Counted from the first letter of the stretch, positions 27,868 to 37,565 are shown. The stretch is 64,000 nucleotides of DNA from Psychroserpens sp. Hel_I_66 (GCF_000799465.1 NZ_JUGU01000001.1:1302001-1366000); one strand, 5' to 3'. The notes: generated by a model not told the origin, from the letters alone. A program made the numbers and translations.

Positions 27868-29268
27868 ATGAAACTAAAATTACTTAGCTTAATCACTTTT
27901 ACCTGCGCATCTGTTACATTATGTGCCCAAACAACGTTTGAACCAAAAGTCACTATAGATGCTGATACTGGAGATAATCCTTACACAATGGCAACAGGAT
28001 TAATTGATGATGATGCTTTTTTGGATATTATGGTTGGGACAGATGTTGACAACACCCTTATTTGGTATAAAAATAACGGTGATGCCACCTTTACAAAACA
28101 AACCAATACTTCAAATACAATGTCTGGTGTTGGCGGTCTCAAATTAGTAGATTTAAACAATGATACTTTTTTAGATATTTTAATTACCGCTTATAATTCA
28201 GACTTTGTTGCTTGGTATGCAAATGATGGTTTAGGTAATTTTGGAGCAGAGCAAATTATTGCAACTGTGCCAGGAGCAAGTGGTTTGTTTGTTGCCGATA
28301 TTGATGGAAACACCACTTTGGATATTGCGGTTACCTCCTATGATAACAGTCAAGTAGTTTGGTTTGCAAATAATGGATCTGGAGTTTTTGGTACTTCAAA
28401 CACAATTGATAATACATTAGTAAACCCAGGTTCTGTAAATATGAAAGATATTGATGGTGATGGTGATTTAGATGCTTTAATTTCTACAGCAAGCTACGAT
28501 GGAAACGATGTAATTGAAATTTTTAGAAATGATTTAATCCCTGGAGGTACAGTTGCTTTTACAAAGGATGCTACCTCTGTTGCAACAGGTAAAACTGGTT
28601 TTTTTAATGCAACTTTTGAAGATCTTGATGGCGACTCCAATTTAGACATTCTTGCTACAGAGGTTTCTTGTGGTGGTTGTGTAGTTGGAAATTTATATTG
28701 GTATGAAACAGATGGTGCTGGTTATACCGAAACAACATTTACGACCTCCATTATCAATCCGTCGATTGCACAACACCAAGATATAGATGGTGATACATTA
28801 AAAGATATCGTTTTAAGCAGTGGCACATCTAACGCAGGAAATGATCTGGTTTGGTTTAAAAATAATGGAGGAACTTATGGTGCCGAGCAAGTTATCGATG
28901 CAACTCAAAGTCAAGCTTTTGTTTACAACTTAGCAGATTATGATGCAGATGGAGATTTGGATATTGCAAGTTGCGCGTACAACCAAGATGATCTTAATTA
29001 TTTTTCAAATAATTTAATAGTATTGGGTACAAATGATATTGAATCAGATAACTTGGCAATTTATCCAAATCCAGCTAAAAATAGTTTAAGCTTTAAAGAT
29101 ATGACTTCGGAAAGTTTAAATCTTCAAGTATTTGATGTTATAGGAAAATCTGTTATTAATACAACAGTTCTCAATAATGGAAGTATAGATATTTCAGCAT
29201 TAAATAGTGGATTGTACATTCTAAGATTTGAAAATTCAAATACTACCTATAAGTTTATAAAACAATAA
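27868..29268 (+). CDS. Secreted FG-GAP/VCBS-repeat protein with T9SS sorting domain
   Basis: 466 aa with a signal peptide (residues 1-20, ending LCAQ). Residues about 25-380 contain six or so FG-GAP/VCBS repeats, with the recurrent D-x-D-G-D-x-D-x-x-D calcium loops (for example DIDGDGDLDALI, DLDGDSNLDILA and DYDADGDLDIA) of a beta-propeller. The last 75 residues (LAIYPNPAKNSLSF, FDVIGKSVIN, LNSGLYILRF, YKFIKQ) are a type A T9SS C-terminal signal. The protein is therefore exported through the outer membrane and left on the surface or released. Its ligand or substrate is unknown. Confidence 0.92.
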   Translation: MKLKLLSLITFTCASVTLCAQTTFEPKVTIDADTGDNPYTMATGLIDDDAFLDIMVGTDVDNTLIWYKNNGDATFTKQTNTSNTMSGVGGLKLVDLNNDTFLDILITAYNSDFVAWYANDGLGNFGAEQIIATVPGASGLFVADIDGNTTLDIAVTSYDNSQVVWFANNGSGVFGTSNTIDNTLVNPGSVNMKDIDGDGDLDALISTASYDGNDVIEIFRNDLIPGGTVAFTKDATSVATGKTGFFNATFEDLDGDSNLDILATEVSCGGCVVGNLYWYETDGAGYTETTFTTSIINPSIAQHQDIDGDTLKDIVLSSGTSNAGNDLVWFKNNGGTYGAEQVIDATQSQAFVYNLADYDADGDLDIASCAYNQDDLNYFSNNLIVLGTNDIESDNLAIYPNPAKNSLSFKDMTSESLNLQVFDVIGKSVINTTVLNNGSIDISALNSGLYILRFENSNTTYKFIKQ

Positions 29269-29290
29269 AAAATATAACCTAAACTTTAAT

Positions 29291-29324
29291 AAAGCTGTCT
29301 TTATAACAAAGGCAGCTTTTTTTT
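29291..29324 (+). terminator. Terminator after the T9SS cargo gene
   Basis: AAAGCTG-TCTTT pairs with AAAGG-CAGCTTT around a short loop, and a run of eight T follows on the plus strand. Confidence 0.85.
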
Positions 29325-29373
29325 GTTAAAGATTTATATATTTATAAAACTAAACCATCAACACATTTTATTT

Positions 29374-30609
29374 ATGTCCATACTCATTACAAACATCAAG
29401 GAATTATTGCAAGTAAGAGATACCAACGTTACCATTGTAAAAGGTAAAAACATGAGAACCTTACCTACCTTAAAAAATGCCTACGTTTTAATTGAGCATG
29501 ATACTATTGTAGAATTTGGTAAAATGACAGATTTGCATGATCAAGAAGCAGATGAAATTATCGATGCTACAGGAAAAATGGTATTGCCTACGTGGTGCGA
29601 TTCCCATACCCACATTGTGTATGCAGGTGATAGAACCCAAGAATTTGTTGACCGCATCAATGGTTTATCATACGAGGACATCGCTAATCGTGGTGGCGGA
29701 ATATTAAATTCCGCAGAAACATTACAAAACACTTCAGAAGATGATCTCTACGATCAAGCCTCTAAACGCTTAACAGATGTTATTAAGTTGGGTACTGGAG
29801 CAATCGAGATAAAATCTGGATATGGCTTAAATGTTAATGCCGAATTAAAAATGTTACGCGTCATCAAACGCCTTAAAAAGGATTTTCCGATTAAAGTAAA
29901 ACCTACGCTTTTGGCAGCTCACGCTATCCCTAAAGACTATAAAAATAATAAAAGTGCTTTTATTGATTTGGTCGTTAATGAATTAATTCCTGCTGTTGCA
30001 AAAGAAGACTTGGCAGAATATATTGACGTATTCTGCGAAAAAGGGTATTTTGATCTTGAAGATACAAACCGTGTTTTGAAAGCTGGTATTGCACATCGCA
30101 TGACGCCTAAAATACACGTCAATCAATTTAATGCTTTTGGAGGTGTTGCACTTGCAGTGAAACATAATGCCTTATCTGTAGATCATTTGGAAGAACTCAA
30201 ACAGGAAGATATTACTGCTTTAAAAAATTCTGAAACCATGCCAGTTGCTTTACCTGCCTGCTCCTATTTTTTGAGCATTCCATATACTCCAGGAAGAGAA
30301 CTAATTGATGCAGGATTACCTTTAGCTTTAGCGAGCGATTACAATCCTGGGTCCACACCTACCGGAAATATGAATTTTGTAGTTTCTGCTGCGTGTATTA
30401 AAATGAAGCTTACTCCAGAAGAAGCTATAAACGCTGCAACCATAAATGGTGCATATGCTATGGGAATTTCTAATCAATACGGAAGTGTTTGCAGAGGCAA
30501 AAAGGCAAATTTGATCATTACAAAAGAAATTGATAGTTACTACCAATTGCCTTATGCTTTTGGAGACAATTTGATTGATACTGTAATTATTAATGGCCAA
30601 AAGTTTTAA
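29374..30609 (+). CDS. hutI: Imidazolonepropionase
   Basis: 411 aa amidohydrolase from the ATG at 29374; a longer frame from 29323 would begin inside the terminator region. DSHTHIVYAGDR holds the first metal histidines, AAHAIP the next, and DYNPGSTP the catalytic aspartate region. It hydrolyses imidazolonepropionate to formiminoglutamate, the third step of histidine degradation. hutG lies two genes downstream, with an unrelated coiled-coil gene in between on the other strand; hutH and hutU are not in the window. Confidence 0.92.
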   Translation: MSILITNIKELLQVRDTNVTIVKGKNMRTLPTLKNAYVLIEHDTIVEFGKMTDLHDQEADEIIDATGKMVLPTWCDSHTHIVYAGDRTQEFVDRINGLSYEDIANRGGGILNSAETLQNTSEDDLYDQASKRLTDVIKLGTGAIEIKSGYGLNVNAELKMLRVIKRLKKDFPIKVKPTLLAAHAIPKDYKNNKSAFIDLVVNELIPAVAKEDLAEYIDVFCEKGYFDLEDTNRVLKAGIAHRMTPKIHVNQFNAFGGVALAVKHNALSVDHLEELKQEDITALKNSETMPVALPACSYFLSIPYTPGRELIDAGLPLALASDYNPGSTPTGNMNFVVSAACIKMKLTPEEAINAATINGAYAMGISNQYGSVCRGKKANLIITKEIDSYYQLPYAFGDNLIDTVIINGQKF

Positions 30610-30705
30610 AGCCTCTATTTATTTACTAAAATTCTCATTTGAATTTAGACTGAATTTTAAAATATTGAGATTTTCAGTAAGGCAAATTTCAGAATAAAGA
30701 ATAAA

Positions 30706-30742
30706 AAAAAATCCGGAAGCTCATTCGAACTTCCGGATTTTT
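30706..30742. terminator. Bidirectional terminator
   Basis: AAAAATCCGGAAG pairs with CTTCCGGATTTTT around a ten-base loop. It lies between hutI and the convergent coiled-coil gene. Confidence 0.9.
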
Positions 30743-30762
30743 AACCTAACCTTTGACTTTAA

Positions 30763-31644
30763 TTACTGCAGTGTAAATTCCGAAGAAGAAATCAATTCTT
30801 TATTGCTAAAAACGTTTACAATGTAACGTCCTTCTTCAAACTCGTCGTTTGGAGCTACAAATTCACAAATATTTAAGTTTCTGTTTTCGTAGTTAAACTT
30901 ACTTATTAAGCTGTAATTTAAAACTGTATCATCAAATACGATTTGCTCGTTAGCACCCAAAACGTTGTTTTTTGGATCTAAAACCTGCACGTATAATTCT
31001 TTGTCACCTGCGCCAACCAATTTATTTTTTGCAATGGTATAACAAATTCTAATTTTATCGCTTCGTCTTGCTCTTTCAGTTGGGATTAGCTTACCTGAGC
31101 TTCTCTCTATCACACCAAATCCTTTAAGATCTGTTGTTTGTAAAACCGCTGCATTAGACATTACTTCTGCCAACTGCGTGTTTTGAACTAAAAGTGAATC
31201 TGTAAACATGGTACGCTCTGCCAGTTGAACGTTAGTACTATCAAGTGACGTTGCCAACATAGAGTTTTCAATTTTAAGTTTATCATTTTCTGTCATTAGC
31301 ACTTCCATTTCATCTTGTAAAGCTAAAAACTGTTTTTTGTATCTCCATAAACTGCTTACACTGTTTTGAGAAATCTTTAATGAATCCATTAAGCCTTGAA
31401 TTCTCTCCCTAGCAACCAATAATTTTTCGTTAGACACTTCGTTTTCACCAATAGCCACATCATATTGTTTTGCCATTGTGCTTAGATCTGCCATAACTTG
31501 TTCTTTTTCTCGAGTTAGAGAAATTTCATTTTCTTTTTTCTCATTGTATAGTTTTGAGGTATAAAATGCAGTCCCTAGAAATAATACTAGCAATATGCCT
31601 AAAGCAATTTTTAATCCTGTACTCTTACTGTTTGAATTTTCCAT
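30763..31644 (-). CDS. Single-pass membrane coiled-coil protein
   Basis: 293 aa. A signal-anchor helix at about residues 10-28 (GLKIALGILLVLFLGTAFYT) is followed by a long coiled coil (about 30-160, with LVARERIQGLMDSL-type heptads) and a C-terminal beta-rich domain with KIRICYTIAKNKLVGAG and a final YIVNVFSNKELISSSEF. Homologues in flavobacteria are often annotated as 'chromosome partitioning protein ParA', but no Walker motif is present, so that name is unjustified. It probably faces the periplasm. Function unknown. Confidence 0.72.
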   Translation of the reverse strand: MENSNSKSTGLKIALGILLVLFLGTAFYTSKLYNEKKENEISLTREKEQVMADLSTMAKQYDVAIGENEVSNEKLLVARERIQGLMDSLKISQNSVSSLWRYKKQFLALQDEMEVLMTENDKLKIENSMLATSLDSTNVQLAERTMFTDSLLVQNTQLAEVMSNAAVLQTTDLKGFGVIERSSGKLIPTERARRSDKIRICYTIAKNKLVGAGDKELYVQVLDPKNNVLGANEQIVFDDTVLNYSLISKFNYENRNLNICEFVAPNDEFEEGRYIVNVFSNKELISSSEFTLQ

Positions 31645-31729
31645 AAGTTTACTTTTTGGTTTAATTATTTTAAAAAGTTAATCTTTAATTTTAGTTCAGT
31701 TGAAAAATAAAAATATATTTTTAATACGT

Positions 31730-31747
31730 CAAAATTAATCAATTTTG
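31730..31747. promoter_or_regulatory. Inverted repeat in the divergent hutG promoter region
   Basis: CAAAATT-AATC-AATTTTG lies between divergent genes. On the minus strand the left arm reads TAATTTTG, a -7 element for the coiled-coil gene. It may serve as an operator for one or both genes. Confidence 0.35.
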
Positions 31748-31750
31748 TTA

Positions 31751-32773
31751 ATGGATAACTTAAAACTCTTTACTTCTTCAGAATTAAATACTATTCTGAA
31801 AACTCGCCCTAACGAAACCAAACTAGGAGAACATATTATGTTACTTCCCAACTCTGCTAGTATATACGATCAATTGTTAAAATTAGATGTCACGCATGTA
31901 ATTTTTGGCATTAAAGAAGATATTGGCGTATTCGCAAACTACGGTAATACTGGGACTTCTAGCGCATGGAACGCAGTTATAAAAACATTGTTGAACATTC
32001 AAAGCAATGCTCATACAAACGCATCAAAATTGTTAGTTTTAGGTCATTTGGAATTTCCCAAATACGAAGAAAAAATAAAGGATTTAGATCAAAACAATAA
32101 AAAGGATATTCAAAAAGCCCGAAAAAAAGTATCTAAAATAGATGATGATGTTACGTATTTGGTGTCACAAATTATTAGTGCTGGTAAAATTCCCATCATT
32201 ATAGGAGGCGGTCATAATAATGCCTACGGAAATATCAAAGGCACAGCACTTGCGCTCAAAAAGCCTATAAATGCTATAAATTTTGACGCACATCACGATT
32301 TTAGAGCAGAAGAAGGTCGCCATAGCGGTAACGGATTTTCTTATGCTTTTGCTGAAGGTTTTCTAAAAAAATATTTTGTTTTTGGCTTACATGAGAATTA
32401 TACGTCTGATACTATTTTTAAAACCATAAAAAAAATAAAGCATTTTAAGTTCTGTACGTTTGAAAGTATGATGGTAAGACGAGAATCATCGTTTGATCTG
32501 GAAATGGATAAAGCTATAGAGCATGTTTCCTCAAGACCTTTTGGACTAGAGGTAGATTGTGATGCCATACAAAATGTACCAAGCAGTGCGATGACTCCTA
32601 GTGGATTTTCAGTAAATAAAGCCAGAGCATTTATTCATTATTTTGGTAAACATGAAAACACAAGATATCTGCATATTTGTGAAGCAGCTCCAACGCCAGA
32701 AACCGAAACACAAATTGGCAAATTGATTTCTTATCTCATAACCGATTTTATTAGAGCACATGATGGCGTTTAA
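31751..32773 (+). CDS. hutG: Formimidoylglutamase (arginase family)
   Basis: 340 aa of the ureohydrolase fold, started at the ATG at 31751. The manganese ligands are visible as GGGHNNAYGN, NFDAHHDFRAEEGRHSG and LEVDCDAIQN. It hydrolyses formiminoglutamate to glutamate and formamide, the product step after hutI. Residues 100-135 form a highly charged Lys/Asp-rich insertion. The GNAT gene overlaps its stop by 14 nt, so the two are coupled. Confidence 0.88.
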   Translation: MDNLKLFTSSELNTILKTRPNETKLGEHIMLLPNSASIYDQLLKLDVTHVIFGIKEDIGVFANYGNTGTSSAWNAVIKTLLNIQSNAHTNASKLLVLGHLEFPKYEEKIKDLDQNNKKDIQKARKKVSKIDDDVTYLVSQIISAGKIPIIIGGGHNNAYGNIKGTALALKKPINAINFDAHHDFRAEEGRHSGNGFSYAFAEGFLKKYFVFGLHENYTSDTIFKTIKKIKHFKFCTFESMMVRRESSFDLEMDKAIEHVSSRPFGLEVDCDAIQNVPSSAMTPSGFSVNKARAFIHYFGKHENTRYLHICEAAPTPETETQIGKLISYLITDFIRAHDGV

Positions 32774-33227
32774 AATCATTTCTTTTGAAAGTCAATACGC
32801 TAAAGACTTTTATGAGCTCAATATAGAATGGCTCAACACGCATTTTTATGTAGAGCCTTTTGATGAAGAAGTGTTAAGTAAACCAGAAACGTATATCATC
32901 AATAAAGGTGGTTACATCTTTTTTGCGAAAGAGAACGATAATATTTTAGGAACTGTTGCACTAATGCCTACTAATGATGCGTTGATTTTTGAATTAACAA
33001 AAATGGCAGTTTTGCCAAATCAACGCGGACGAAAAATTGGGCAACAACTACTCCAATATTGCATCAATTTTGCTAAGGACCATCATTTTAAATCGCTCAT
33101 GCTCTACTCTGCCACAAAATTAGAGAATGCTATTTACATCTATAGAAAGTTCGGTTTTGTAGAATTAAAATTAGAAAAAAATAGTCCTTACAACCGTAGT
33201 GATATTAAGATGGAGTTGAAATTATAG
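32760..33227 (+). CDS. GNAT family N-acetyltransferase
   Basis: 155 aa from the ATG at 32760 (or 154 aa from the next ATG at 32763). The acetyl-CoA loop is TKMAVLPNQRGRKIGQQLLQYC, followed by LENAIYIYRKFGF, the typical fourth helix and strand of GCN5-related acetyltransferases. It overlaps the last codons of hutG. The substrate is unknown; a role in histidine use is suggested only by its position. Confidence 0.85.
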   Translation: MMAFKIISFESQYAKDFYELNIEWLNTHFYVEPFDEEVLSKPETYIINKGGYIFFAKENDNILGTVALMPTNDALIFELTKMAVLPNQRGRKIGQQLLQYCINFAKDHHFKSLMLYSATKLENAIYIYRKFGFVELKLEKNSPYNRSDIKMELKL

Positions 33228-33236
33228 TTTTTAGAT

Positions 33237-33731
33237 TTACAAAGAATCAGTTAGCATATCATCCAACTCAACACAATACTCGTTTTCATTATCACACAAA
33301 CCAACTAAAGTCTCTATCAACAATTGATTAACGGTTTCATCATTTGGAAAAAGATTGTGAGCCAATTTAAATTCAGAATGTGCGCCAACCAAATTATTGG
33401 ATTCCAAACGTTTTATACCAGAGTTCATTAAAAAACGATAAGCACTTTTATTGGAGCGCTCCCTTAGTTCCTTCTTTTGTGTTGCCCAATTATTATGGTG
33501 ATCTGTAAAATCTTCTATTTTATAGTACATTAAAAAAGTGATTAAGATTACTATAAGCACACTAAAACCAATAAAAATTTCTCTCTTATTTTTTGAAGGT
33601 TGGAGTTTAAATTCTCTTTTATAAGTAGAAAGTGTATTGCACGTTGGTCTTCGTTTTCTTTTAGAAAACGCTTTTCTTGGACGTTGTTTGTAAATCCAAG
33701 AAGCCATACCAAATCCCATGTAACCTCCCAT
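33237..33731 (-). CDS. Hypothetical membrane protein with TPR-like region
   Basis: 164 aa. A basic N-terminus (KQRPRKAFSKRKRRP) precedes a single membrane helix (about 52-72, IFIGFSVLIVILITFLMYY) and a helical C-terminal domain in which RLESNNLVGAHSEFKLAHNLFPNDE has the spacing of a tetratricopeptide repeat. An internal ATG at codon 5 or 9 is also possible. It is the last gene of the minus-strand block that runs from 43.7 kb, but a gap of about 200 bases with no clear terminator lies before it, so operon membership is uncertain. Confidence 0.6.
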   Translation of the reverse strand: MGGYMGFGMASWIYKQRPRKAFSKRKRRPTCNTLSTYKREFKLQPSKNKREIFIGFSVLIVILITFLMYYKIEDFTDHHNNWATQKKELRERSNKSAYRFLMNSGIKRLESNNLVGAHSEFKLAHNLFPNDETVNQLLIETLVGLCDNENEYCVELDDMLTDSL

Positions 33732-33791
33732 AACAGACTTTATTTATAAGTCTGAAAATCATACGTTTTGTTACGAATTTTTGTAGTTTTT

Positions 33792-33846
33792 CTTCGGAAA
33801 TTACTTCTCTTCGGAATTAAATAGTTCATCGTTATTCATTCCGAAG
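33792..33846. repeat. Three octamer copies in 55 bases
   Basis: CTTCGGAA at 33792 and 33809 and TTCCGAAG at 33839 lie in the 197-base gap between two minus-strand genes. The same gap has two further TTCCG/CGGAA words near 33897-33915. No coding potential was seen. Confidence 0.6.
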
Positions 33847-33928
33847 ATACCTTCATATAAAAATGAAATCTAAGGTTGATTGCTTTAATAAGTGGATTCC
33901 GAATCCAGTGCGGAATGACAGCGACGAA

Positions 33929-35626
33929 TTAATTATTGTCCTCCAAAGCCTTCAAAGAATCCAGTCTTCTTTGCAACGCTTCAATTTCCGAAGTATTCTT
34001 ATTGACTTTTGGAATCACTGTTAACGAATCTACCATGTTTTGAATATCCTCGTCTGAAACTTCATTTTCATAATAGTAACCAATCCCTTCACTTGCTCTC
34101 CAAGCTTCCCCTAATTGATCATAGACTTCTTTATCCCAAGTGCTTGGGTGTTTTACATCAATCCAAATTACGTCGCGATATTCACTATCAATAAGTACCA
34201 AATCTGGAGTTGCAGAACCATCAAATTGCTGTGCATTGGTATCACTTATTGCAGAAACAGTTCCTAGAAAAAACATGCGTTTTCTACCAGCGATATCTTT
34301 TATATAAGGCCTAAACTCTACTGGAGTATTTGCTGTCCAATCGATTTCTTTTCTTGATTCTTTTACTTTTAATGGCATTGCAGAAACACCTGCATAGCCT
34401 TGTTTTTTTGCAGCGTGATCGTAGTAATATAATTTATCTGTTCCATCGGCAGGAACAAATACACTATAGCTTAAACTTGTACGCTCAGCACCTATTGGCT
34501 CTAGACCAAACCAATGGTACAAACCACTGTAGGCATCACTTTCAGAACCTGCAAAATCAAAATCGGTGACGTAAGGTTGCTGATTTTGGTCTTTTGGCAT
34601 TTCTGGAATTTTCACTGCGGTTTCCATATTCCATGGTAAGGGATCACTAAATCCGCCAAGAAATTTTAAGGATTCTGCTTGTAATTGGGACACTTTTTCT
34701 GCCAACGTATTTTGTTTTGTTAGATATGGATAATTTTTCATCTCTTCCGCAGAAATATAAGTTCCTTTACCAATCGTGATACGCTCTAAATAATCGTTCA
34801 TATCATGTTCTCCATTTTCAATAACCATAACGCCTCCAAAACTTGGGTATGGAAAGAAAAACCCTTTCCATTTGATTAAACTCACCACTTGTACCCATTG
34901 GCCTGAATCGTTTTTCATGTAAAATGTATCACTTGGCTCGTAATTGAAAAGCATCCACGGATTAAAACGTTGCACAACTGCATTATACGTGTTGCGACTA
35001 AATTTTAAGGATTCTCCAATGGAGAATGTTACCGGAATTCGGTTTTCATTAGAAAAACGAGGAAAAGGCGTTGTGCTCGATACTGAAAAAACCTCTTCGG
35101 TATTGTCACTTATTTGTTGCATCACATATTTTTCTGAAGGTTGAATAGCCATCGTCCATTTATTTTCGTTATCAACGCGAACTAAGTGTGGTAAGGATAC
35201 GTCTTTGGTTTCTCCAACACTTTCATTTGCCATTGAGAATATGTTGCGAAGTGGCTGAATGCGTTCGTTTTGTGTTAATGGCAACTCATTGATTTCAACT
35301 TTATTTAGATCATTGAATACGTTATAGGTTTTCATATAATCATAAAGTTTTAGATGCCAGCCAACAACGTAAAGCAAACTAAAAAAACCGATGAGCAATG
35401 CAAGAATACCTATGCGTGTTCCTGTGCTGGCTGAATTTCTGAATTTTCTAAGTCCGAAAAACAAGACAATCAAACTTAATAGAATGATGAAGATATATTT
35501 CCGAAGAAATAATAATCCAGGTTGGTAATCGTCACGCAAAACAAAGAGTACGATGAGTAATATGAGACCTAATGTTATGGTAATGGTCTTTTGCTTTTTT
35601 CCTCTGTTCCAGTATGATTTGATCAT
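33929..35626 (-). CDS. Conserved membrane protein of unknown function (AAA block)
   Basis: 565 aa. Three membrane helices near the N-terminus (about residues 14-30, 43-59 and 72-91) are followed by a large soluble domain of about 440 residues with aromatic-rich beta segments (VVSLIKWKGFFFPYPSFGG) and a short coiled coil at the end (IEALQRRLDSLKALEDNN). With three helices after a cytoplasmic N-terminus, the large domain would lie outside the cytoplasm, though this is inferred. I do not recognise a named family. It is the last or second-last gene of the block with the AAA+ ATPase. Confidence 0.72.
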   Translation of the reverse strand: MIKSYWNRGKKQKTITITLGLILLIVLFVLRDDYQPGLLFLRKYIFIILLSLIVLFFGLRKFRNSASTGTRIGILALLIGFFSLLYVVGWHLKLYDYMKTYNVFNDLNKVEINELPLTQNERIQPLRNIFSMANESVGETKDVSLPHLVRVDNENKWTMAIQPSEKYVMQQISDNTEEVFSVSSTTPFPRFSNENRIPVTFSIGESLKFSRNTYNAVVQRFNPWMLFNYEPSDTFYMKNDSGQWVQVVSLIKWKGFFFPYPSFGGVMVIENGEHDMNDYLERITIGKGTYISAEEMKNYPYLTKQNTLAEKVSQLQAESLKFLGGFSDPLPWNMETAVKIPEMPKDQNQQPYVTDFDFAGSESDAYSGLYHWFGLEPIGAERTSLSYSVFVPADGTDKLYYYDHAAKKQGYAGVSAMPLKVKESRKEIDWTANTPVEFRPYIKDIAGRKRMFFLGTVSAISDTNAQQFDGSATPDLVLIDSEYRDVIWIDVKHPSTWDKEVYDQLGEAWRASEGIGYYYENEVSDEDIQNMVDSLTVIPKVNKNTSEIEALQRRLDSLKALEDNN

Positions 35627-35736
35627 TGGTTATATGTTGTTTTGGCTATTACGCTTAACTCGCGATTCTGCAAATTGTTGATATAAGTTTATAGTCTAAT
35701 AGAGAGATCTTCAAAACGTTTTGGATGTAACATGTA

Positions 35737-36279
35737 CTACATCAATCCTTTATCTTTTAAACGATCACGGGCAGATTTCTCGTTCTTTTTTAATTCTGGC
35801 TCAACTTTGATCTCTTCTTTTGCTTCTTGGACTGCTTTGTTGTCTTTATTTTTTAGATCGTGAATAAAGTCTTTTCCTTTTTCGAACGCATTATCAAATT
35901 TGTCTTCAAGAGATTCACTCTGCTCTTCAATAACTTTACTTGATTTTAGCACTAAATTTGCCAAATATGTACCTAATAATGTGCCTACTGCAAACGACGC
36001 AAATGCTGAAATCCCGTTATAACTTCCAAATACAGATATTGGAGTTAAAAATTCTACAACAAGAGCAACTATCAAAACCAAAATCGCGATAAAAAGTAGT
36101 CTTGGTATAAAGGATCTTTGATAGATAAATCCTTTTTTACTTTGAGCTGGCATTTGCAACTCCTTACTATTTACCATTTTATTTACAAAACGGTACGCAC
36201 CATTGCCATTGGATTCTCTCCAGTATAGAAAAATCCCAAAAAGTATTGCTGTGATAAATATTACTAATTCTATTCCCAT
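35737..36279 (-). CDS. Conserved membrane protein of unknown function (AAA block)
   Basis: 180 aa. Three hydrophobic helices (about 4-20, 60-82 and 88-110) contain small glycine and alanine residues (SAFASFAVGTLLGTYLANLVL). The last 65 residues form a charged, helical, Lys/Glu-rich domain (about 118-180) likely to lie in the cytoplasm. It is 43 nt from the 411-aa protein gene upstream. No family was recognised. Confidence 0.7.
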   Translation of the reverse strand: MGIELVIFITAILFGIFLYWRESNGNGAYRFVNKMVNSKELQMPAQSKKGFIYQRSFIPRLLFIAILVLIVALVVEFLTPISVFGSYNGISAFASFAVGTLLGTYLANLVLKSSKVIEEQSESLEDKFDNAFEKGKDFIHDLKNKDNKAVQEAKEEIKVEPELKKNEKSARDRLKDKGLM

Positions 36280-36322
36280 GGTTGTTGGTTTTACGATCCT
36301 TTATAAAGTTAGTCTAAAAAAA

Positions 36323-37558
36323 TCAAATATTGTTACGTATTGTTTCAATTATCCAGTCTTTTAGTGAGTCATCCCAAGTGTCATACAATTTGTAAAATTC
36401 CTGTTTATCGTACCAATATAAGAACAAAACATCTTTTGGAGATATGTTGACCAATAACTTCCAAATTAAGTCTTGATGTCTTGGATGTAAGCTAGAATGA
36501 GGCTCGTGCATGGCTTCAAACAATTCCTCATCAACAATATCTGAAATTTTATATTGGTTACTCGTTTCTAATTTTTCAAGATAACGCTCCACGCTCATCA
36601 CTTTTTTTCGGGTTTCAATATCTACTTTGTTCAAGTAACTTTTAAACAATAATGGATTGTCGAGAATATCTTTTATAGGATGTTGAGTGTCTTTTAGATA
36701 CTGTGCAAACATAAATTTCTTAATCCTCTCGTAACGTTTTGTGGTAACACTATCTTCTAAATCGTAGGCAATGATAATATGATCACGAAGTTTATCCATA
36801 AGTTCTGGTTGAGAGATATGAAAAATCATCACCTCATGAACCGTATCCTTAATAGCCTCTTTATACCATTTCATATCTTCAAAAACAATGATTGGTGAAA
36901 TAAAATCACGCAACACATAAACACCACCAAATGATTTTGTATAAAACGAATCTGTTACATAATTCACAGATCTTAAATGGAGATCACGTTCTCTTAAATC
37001 TCCATATTTGGTGGCAGAATCCAATAACTTTTTATGTAGATCTTCATCTATAAAGTTGTTTCCGGTTTTGAATTTTTCAATTAGTTCTAATTGCTCCTCT
37101 CTCACGTGGTCAAGATTGTCAATGAGATGAAATTTTATAGTAACAATTTGATATCTCAAAACATCTAATGGCTCATAAAACGCATCAATACTTTGATCAA
37201 AATCGATACAAATAGCAGAGTCTCTAGTAATATCATTGATTTTTTCACCATGCACTTTAAAGACCAACTGCATCATTTCCCTATCAAACGTGTGATAAGG
37301 CATATACACAGGTTTTTTGTTTTGAAGTGGTGAAATGATAATCCCGTGAGGATTGGACTCTCCATTACAGAGGTAGTTTTCTTCATTTTTTTCTTCGGAA
37401 ATCTCTGGGCTCCATCCAATCCCATCAATATGGAAATGAGTTAGTTTCGTTTCAATAAAACCCAATTTTTTTAGGCACTTATTGTAACGCTCCACCAGTT
37501 TTCCACTTATAGGAATCAATTCACTTCTATAAAGATTTGCTACTTTTAATTTATCCAT
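36323..37558 (-). CDS. Conserved cytoplasmic protein, probably DUF6638 family
   Basis: 411 aa with no signal peptide or membrane helix. The start MDKLKVANLYRSELIPISGK and the following HIDGIGWSPEI and NGESNPHGIIISPLQ segments recall a Bacteroidota-restricted family I associate with DUF6638; the number is from memory and uncertain. The middle is helical. No catalytic signature was seen. The gene stands within the AAA block, 84 bases after the Nudix gene, with a set of small hairpins between. Confidence 0.65.
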   Translation of the reverse strand: MDKLKVANLYRSELIPISGKLVERYNKCLKKLGFIETKLTHFHIDGIGWSPEISEEKNEENYLCNGESNPHGIIISPLQNKKPVYMPYHTFDREMMQLVFKVHGEKINDITRDSAICIDFDQSIDAFYEPLDVLRYQIVTIKFHLIDNLDHVREEQLELIEKFKTGNNFIDEDLHKKLLDSATKYGDLRERDLHLRSVNYVTDSFYTKSFGGVYVLRDFISPIIVFEDMKWYKEAIKDTVHEVMIFHISQPELMDKLRDHIIIAYDLEDSVTTKRYERIKKFMFAQYLKDTQHPIKDILDNPLLFKSYLNKVDIETRKKVMSVERYLEKLETSNQYKISDIVDEELFEAMHEPHSSLHPRHQDLIWKLLVNISPKDVLFLYWYDKQEFYKLYDTWDDSLKDWIIETIRNNI

Positions 37559-37565
37559 CTTGTTT

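Noticed and set aside
30763-31644. Annotation as chromosome partitioning protein ParA
   Set aside because: No Walker ATPase motif is present; the protein is a membrane coiled-coil protein.
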